In this document: piece by piece, positions 59,792 to 64,000 of the stretch
How the letters are laid out: the number at the start of each line of letters is the position of its first letter
How positions within the stretch are numbered: position 1 is the first letter of the stretch
Source of the DNA: Hedera helix
Taxonomy: Eukaryota; Streptophyta; Magnoliopsida; Apiales; Araliaceae
Assembly: GCA_947179155.2 (NCBI GenBank)
Contig: OX359285.1
Span: 8,758,731-8,822,730 of the forward strand
Length of the DNA stretch: 64,000 nt
Direction of reading: 5' to 3'
Notes under the pieces: model-generated
The model's input: the letters and a program-made list of their open reading frames with translations, nothing else
Databases searched by the model: none
What the model was told of the DNA's origin: nothing
Program-made: the position numbers and the translations under genes

Positions 59792-60658
59792 TCATTGATA
59801 GTACTTCCTTAGCCTGGCAGCATGCCAATAATTTTTGAGTTCGACTCCTGACATATCCTTTAAACGATAAGTACCTGGTTTGACAACCTCGATAACCTCA
59901 TAAGGCCCCTCCCACGTCGGCATCAACTTTCTCGTTTCTAGAGGAGTGGAAGCTTCAGCTTCCCGAAGCACTAGATCCCCGACGTCAAACCTTTTTTGTA
60001 TAACTCTTCTGTTATAGTGTCTGGCCGTCCTCTGCTGATAAGCTGCTAATCGAAAAATCGCAGCATCCCTAACCTCATCCACCAGATCAAGATTCAACCT
60101 TAGTCCCTGATCATTGTAAGCTTATCTAAAAGTAACCCTTCTGAACGAAGGCGACCCTACGTCCACAGGAATTAGGGCTTCAGTCCCATAAGCTAACCGA
60201 AAAGGAGAATCTCCAGTAGTGGATCGAGGGGTCGTTCAGTATGCCCACAACACACTTGGCAACTCTTCTGGCCATTGCCCTTTGGCCCCATCTAACCTCG
60301 TCTTGATCTCGTTGAGGAGTGTTCTGTTAGTCACTTCGACTTGCCCATTAGCTTGAGTGTGTGCCACTGACACCCTCCGATGCTGAACACCCAGCTCTTC
60401 TAGAAACTTCTCAAAGTCCGATCCTACAAATTGTAACCCATTGTCCGATACTAAGACCATTGGAATGCCAAACCGATATACCACATATTCCTTTAAAAAC
60501 TGGATGCAATTTTTCTCAGTAATCCTTCGAAGTGGCTTCGCCTCAACCCACTTAGTCATATAATCAATGGCGACTATCATGTACGCCATTTGCCCTTTTC
60601 CTTTCGGCATTGGACCGACCAAGTTAACCCCCCATACTGCAAAAGGGATAGGCGATAG
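59792..60658 (-). pseudogene. int: Tat integrase: catalytic core and C-terminal domain
   Basis: The core at 60622-60239 carries the D,D35E triad: Asp in 'IVAIDYMTKW', Asp in 'VLVSDNGLQF' and Glu in 'NGQVEVTNRTL', with 35 residues between the last two. The C-terminal part (60097-59792) includes 'WEGPYEVIEVVKPGTYRLKD' and ends 'HAARLRKYYQ'. Integrase would insert the cDNA in the nucleus. Damage: TGA at 60238-60236, TAA at about 60124, and a 1-nt frameshift at about 60640-60660 separating it from the zinc finger. Confidence 0.88.
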
Positions 60659-61328
60659 GAGGCTTATGTGGTACAGAACTGTTGAGCAGACACTTCAGAC
60701 ACCTCTGTACGTAACCTTTCGCCTCTTGAAACATGGTCGGCCAGTAGTAACCCTGTCGAACCAACTTACATGCCAACGACTTAGCCCCCATGTGGTTGCC
60801 ACAGATCCCTTCATGGACCTCCTGTAGAGCATAGACCGCTTCTGCCGGAACCAAACACTTTGCCAGTGGGCCTGAATACATCCGACGGTACAAGTCTCCA
60901 TCAATCAAACAAAAGTAAGAACTTCTATATTTGATCTTTTTCGCCAACAGCTTATTCGACGACAACTTTCCATCTACCAAGTATTCTATATAAGGTGTCA
61001 TCCAACAATTCTCTCTTTCCATTAAGCATTTAATTTCTTTCTTTGAGATGCTAGGTTCCTTAAGTACTTCCAGGTACACCGACCCGGTAAGAGACTCTGC
61101 CTGTGTAGCAGCCAACCTGGACAGGGCATCAGCAACCGTATTATCTTCCCGACCCACACCTTGAAGAGAGTATGAGTCAAACTGATGAAGTAACGTTTTC
61201 ACTTCCGCCAAGTATTTAACCATCTTATCCCCCCTAGCTTCATACTCTCCCTTGATTTGCTTAACCACCAACTGCGAATCACTGAAGATAATGATATTCC
61301 GAACCTCCAAGCTCCGAGCCAACCTCAA
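60624..61328 (-). pseudogene. Second (archaeal-type) RNase H and integrase zinc finger of the Tat element
   Basis: 'IIIFSDSQLVVKQIKGEYEA' and, upstream beyond the stops, 'YVDGSSSADVSGAGMI' and 'NNEAEYEAILAGL' (61480-61330) form an RNase H fold extra to the one attached to RT. This is a mark of Tat elements. Near the end, H-x6-H ('HEGICGNH') and C-x2-C ('CLKC') make the HHCC finger. TAG codons at 61502-61500 and 61397-61395 break the frame before it. Confidence 0.85.
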
Positions 61329-61499
61329 CCCTGCTAAAATGGCCTCATACTCGGCTTCATTATTAGTAGTCTTGAACAGAAACCTTACCGCTTGCTAAAC
61401 CCAAAAACCCTCAGGACTAGCGATGATCATCCCTGCCCCACTTACATCAGCCGAAGACGAACCATCCACGTACAAGGTCCATGAAGAAGACGTCTGGAA

Positions 61500-63434
61500 C
61501 TATCCCTTAGATACCAACTCAACCTCAGCAGCAGAAGTTGGTTCTAAATCCTCCTCAGAAAACATGCATTCTACTATAAAATCAGCCAATGTCTGTCCTT
61601 TAATTGCTGTCAGAGGCTTGTACTCCAAGACAAATTGATTCAACTCTACTGCCCACGCTATCAACCGACCTGACGTGTCCAGCTTATGAAGCACTTTCTT
61701 TAAAGGCTGATCCGTATAGACGACCACCATCCGACCCTGGAAGTAGTGTCTGAGCTTCCTACTCGTAACTACCAGAGCGTAAACACACTTCTCCAAATTT
61801 GGATAGCGGGTTTCAGCATCCCTCAAAGCATGGCTGACGTAATACACAGGTGTCTGCCTACTGTTCTCTTCTCGAACTAATATTGCCCCCACCGTAAGAG
61901 AACTTACTGCCAGATAAAGATAAAGCGGCTCCCGAGGCAACGACTTTTGTAGCGAAGGGACTGTCATCAGGAATCTTTTTACGTTCTGAAAGGCATCCTC
62001 ACACTCAGAAGTCCACTGAAAGGTTTTTTCACTCTTCGGGCCCTTCAGAGTGTCAAAGAAAGGAAGACATCTATCTGCCGATCGAGACATGAATCTTCTT
62101 AATGCAACGATCCTTCCAGTCAACCTTTGCACATCCTTAACAGTCTGGGGAGATCTCATGTCCAGTATGGCCTTGATCTTTTCCGGATTAGCCTCTATGC
62201 CCTTTCTACTAACCAGGTATCCCAGAAATTTTCCCGAACACATACCAAAAGTGCACTTGGTAGGATTTAGCCTCATATTGTAATTCCTGACCGTCTGAAA
62301 ACATTCCTCTAGATCCTTCAGGTGATCTTGTTCTTTGACACTTCGGACTATCATATCATCCACGTAAACCTCCATATTCCTATCGATCTGCTTCTCGAAC
62401 ACCAGATTCATCATCCTCTGATAAGTGGCTCCTGCATTGATTAACCCGAATGTCATCGTCTTGTACGCATAAGTCGCCCGGTGGGTTATAAAGGTTGTCT
62501 TTGGGATGTCCTCTTCTGCCATCAGAATCTGGTGATACCCTGAGAACGCGTCCAAAAAGCTGAGTATTGCATTACCCGACGTGGCATCAATTAGTTGATC
62601 AATGTGAGGAAGGGGATATAAATCCTTTGGGCATGCCTTATTGAGGTCTGTATAGTCGATACAGACCCTCCACTTCCCGTTCTGCTTCCTGACCATCACT
62701 ACATTGGCCAACCACTCCGGGTATTCAATCTCCTGAATTATACCAGCTTCCAATACTTTCCTGATCTCGTCATCAATTACCTTCTGTCTTTCAGGTGCAA
62801 AGATCCTCCTTTTCTGTCGAACCGACCTCCTTTCTGGGTCAACCGACAGCCGATGGACAACCACACCTTTAGCTACTCCCAGCATGTCGTTTGGTGTCCA
62901 GGCGAATATATCGACATATGTCTGAAGCAATTTCACCAACTCCTTTTTGACTGTATCTGGTAGCCCGACCCCAATCTTCACTACTTTATGGGCGTCGCCC
63001 GATACCAACCTCACGTCCTCGGTCTCCTCGGTAGGTAGAGCCAAGGGATCTGTAGCACCCTCTGTGAAGGTTTCCACATCCACCCTCATAGTTTGTTTAA
63101 ATTTACTGATCCCCACCGAAAACGACGTAAGTGTATGTCTGTAACACCTTCGGGCTATTTCCAAGTCACCCTTCACCTCCCCGACCCCATTAGCAGTAGG
63201 GAACTTCATCTTGAAATGTGGGATCGAGGTCACTGCATGAAGGGCCGATAAGGTGGTTCGGCCTAAGATGACATTATAAGCTGAATCCATTTGAACTACA
63301 AAAAATTTCACCGTGACCTGCATCTGTCTCGGGGCAGTTCCGAATATTACCGGTAGCTCTACCGTCCCGACCACAGGGACTTGCTCATTTCCGAATCCAT
63401 ACAGAGGTGCCTCAAAGCCGACCTCCATTCTCAC
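61500..63434 (-). pseudogene. pol: Tat reverse transcriptase and RNase H (pol), one long frame
   Basis: 644 codons. Residues 1-65 finish the protease ('YNVILGRTTL'). RT runs about 205-380, with 'SFLDAFSGYHQI' (293-304) and the catalytic YVDD at 357-360. RNase H spans about 480-600 ('LAVSSLTVGAILV', 'YTDQPLKKVL'), followed by 'TLADFIVEC'. The RT copies element RNA in the cytoplasm. The frame is intact over this stretch but bounded by TAG stops on both sides (63440-63438 and 61502-61500). Confidence 0.92.
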
Positions 63435-63437
63435 ACC

Positions 63438-63715
63438 CTACAAATCCATCCTCTGATATGCATGGCTATACAGGACATCGACCGAAGAACCGTTGTCAAT
63501 CATCATCCGTTTCATATCAACTGGTCCGACCTGAGCTGTAATGACGAGATCCCCTTCATGTGGCTCCACGACATCAAGAGGGTAATCTTCGTCGGTGAAA
63601 GAAATCACAGTCCCTGGAAATGGTCTTTCAGCTTTCATCAGACGATCTACTGTCATTACCCCATCGGGTCCGGCCCGCCGCTTCTTGCCTCCTTGCTTCT
63701 GAAAGGTTCCCCTGA
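63438..63715 (-). pseudogene. Tat Gag-protease end with protease active site
   Basis: The frame enters from the cut at 63736 ('VISGEPFQKQGGKKR' in the same frame). The active-site region reads 'MIDNGSSVDVLYSHAYQRMD', with Asp at residue 54 of the 72-codon ORF. The usual D-[ST/G]-G has Asn in the second position, which is close to the D-G/N-G-S-S seen in many Tat proteases. It ends in TAG (63440-63438). The next frame continues directly, so this is a single nonsense mutation. Confidence 0.8.
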
Positions 63716-63736
63716 GATGACATCGATTACTCTTCT

Positions 63737-64000
63737 TGTGACAGCCCCAGAATCCGTCTCCAATAACCTCGGATCTGGTCCGTCAAAAGTAACCTCAATC
63801 CTGAGTTTAAGTCGTTATACGAACAACCTTCTCCTTATTATACACAACATTACATAAAAGATAAAATTTAATGCTGTTAAAACTCAATATATTAATTGAG
63901 AAACTTAATTAACTTTCAAAAAAAAGCTTTTATTCCCAAAATCACAATCTTTACATTGCTCTTTTATAACTCTAGATCATATACATTATAATTTAATATA
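63737..64000 (-). mobile_element. 3' end of a chromovirus-type LTR, reversed, running out of the window
   Basis: Starts TGTGACAGCCCCAGAATCCG, the reverse complement of a ...GGGGCTGTCACA LTR end like those at 34877 and 50935. It breaks the Gag-protease frame of the Tat element. The preceding five bases (63732-63736, cttct) are the candidate target duplication. The rest lies beyond the window. Confidence 0.65.

Larger units (their letters stand above)
44170..63736 (-). mobile_element. Tat-lineage Ty3/gypsy element, minus strand, nested and decayed
   Basis: From right to left on the minus strand: end of Gag/linker, protease, RT, RNase H, a second RNase H, HHCC zinc finger, integrase. Then comes a long region with a gene on the opposite strand, a polypurine tract and the 3' LTR. 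A second RNase H and an antisense ORF between pol and the 3' LTR are hallmarks of the Tat/Retand/Grande group. It is interrupted by the LARD at 46108-57905 and cut off by another LTR at 63737; the 5' LTR and most of gag are not seen. Stops and a frameshift in pol make it non-autonomous. Confidence 0.88.

Noticed and set aside
1..64000. tRNA or rRNA genes
   Set aside because: I looked for cloverleaf and conserved rRNA words; the only tRNA-like matches are the primer binding sites at 1396, 2092 and 50939.

Overview
The window is nuclear DNA from a flowering plant, almost certainly a eudicot. It is AT-rich, has GT-AG introns, plant-type LTR retrotransposons (Athila, Tat and chromovirus types), TA/CT/CA microsatellites and plant gene families (L18ae-like membrane protein, F-box/FBA, ATL-type RING-H2). 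I cannot name the species. Only one gene looks functional: the L18ae-like gene at about 20.75-24.28 kb. Everything else recognisable is mobile DNA, tandem repeats or broken gene copies.

Left block (1-16.7 kb). A nest of retrotransposons. An Athila-type element (about 1458-11661) keeps gag and a degenerate protease but has lost RT, RNase H and integrase. Its 5' LTR is fused to the LTR and leader of a related element (1-1457), so the order is 3' UTR - LTR - PBS - partial LTR - PBS - gag. A 4094-bp solo LTR sits in its gag, with an imperfect 5-bp target duplication. To the right are a minus-strand chromovirus-type LTR (11662-15674) and the 3' end of a plus-strand one (15675-16694).

Genic block (16.7-30.1 kb). 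Intergenic DNA with a 364-bp MITE, then the L18ae-like gene (+). After it come three decayed loci: a minus-strand unknown ORF with a frameshift, a RING-H2 remnant, and an F-box/FBA pseudogene with stops and a frameshift.

Repeat block (30.5-43.3 kb). Two Helitron-like units in tandem. The first is split by two solo LTRs of one family placed tail to tail, 92 bp apart. LTR A is a mosaic of several unrelated minisatellites. Then come ATT, GA-rich and GGTAACC repeats, and a non-coding stretch with eight copies of a GAGAGG hairpin module.

Right block (43.3-64 kb). A chromovirus-type LTR fragment (43303-44169) carries a Tat-lineage element on the minus strand (44170-63736; 3' LTR, PPT, an antisense gene with two introns, then integrase, two RNases H, RT and protease with several stops). 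Its antisense gene is split by a very young non-autonomous LARD (46108-57905): two 4828-bp LTRs nearly identical to each other, an iMet primer site, a 2.1-kb non-coding interior and a perfect GCCGA target duplication. A further LTR cuts the Tat element at 63737 and leaves the window.

I found no clearly new molecular system. The most unusual items are the LARD, the intron-containing antisense Tat gene with a second polypurine tract beside it, the recombinant Athila tandem, the LTR built from minisatellites, and the GAGAGG module array.
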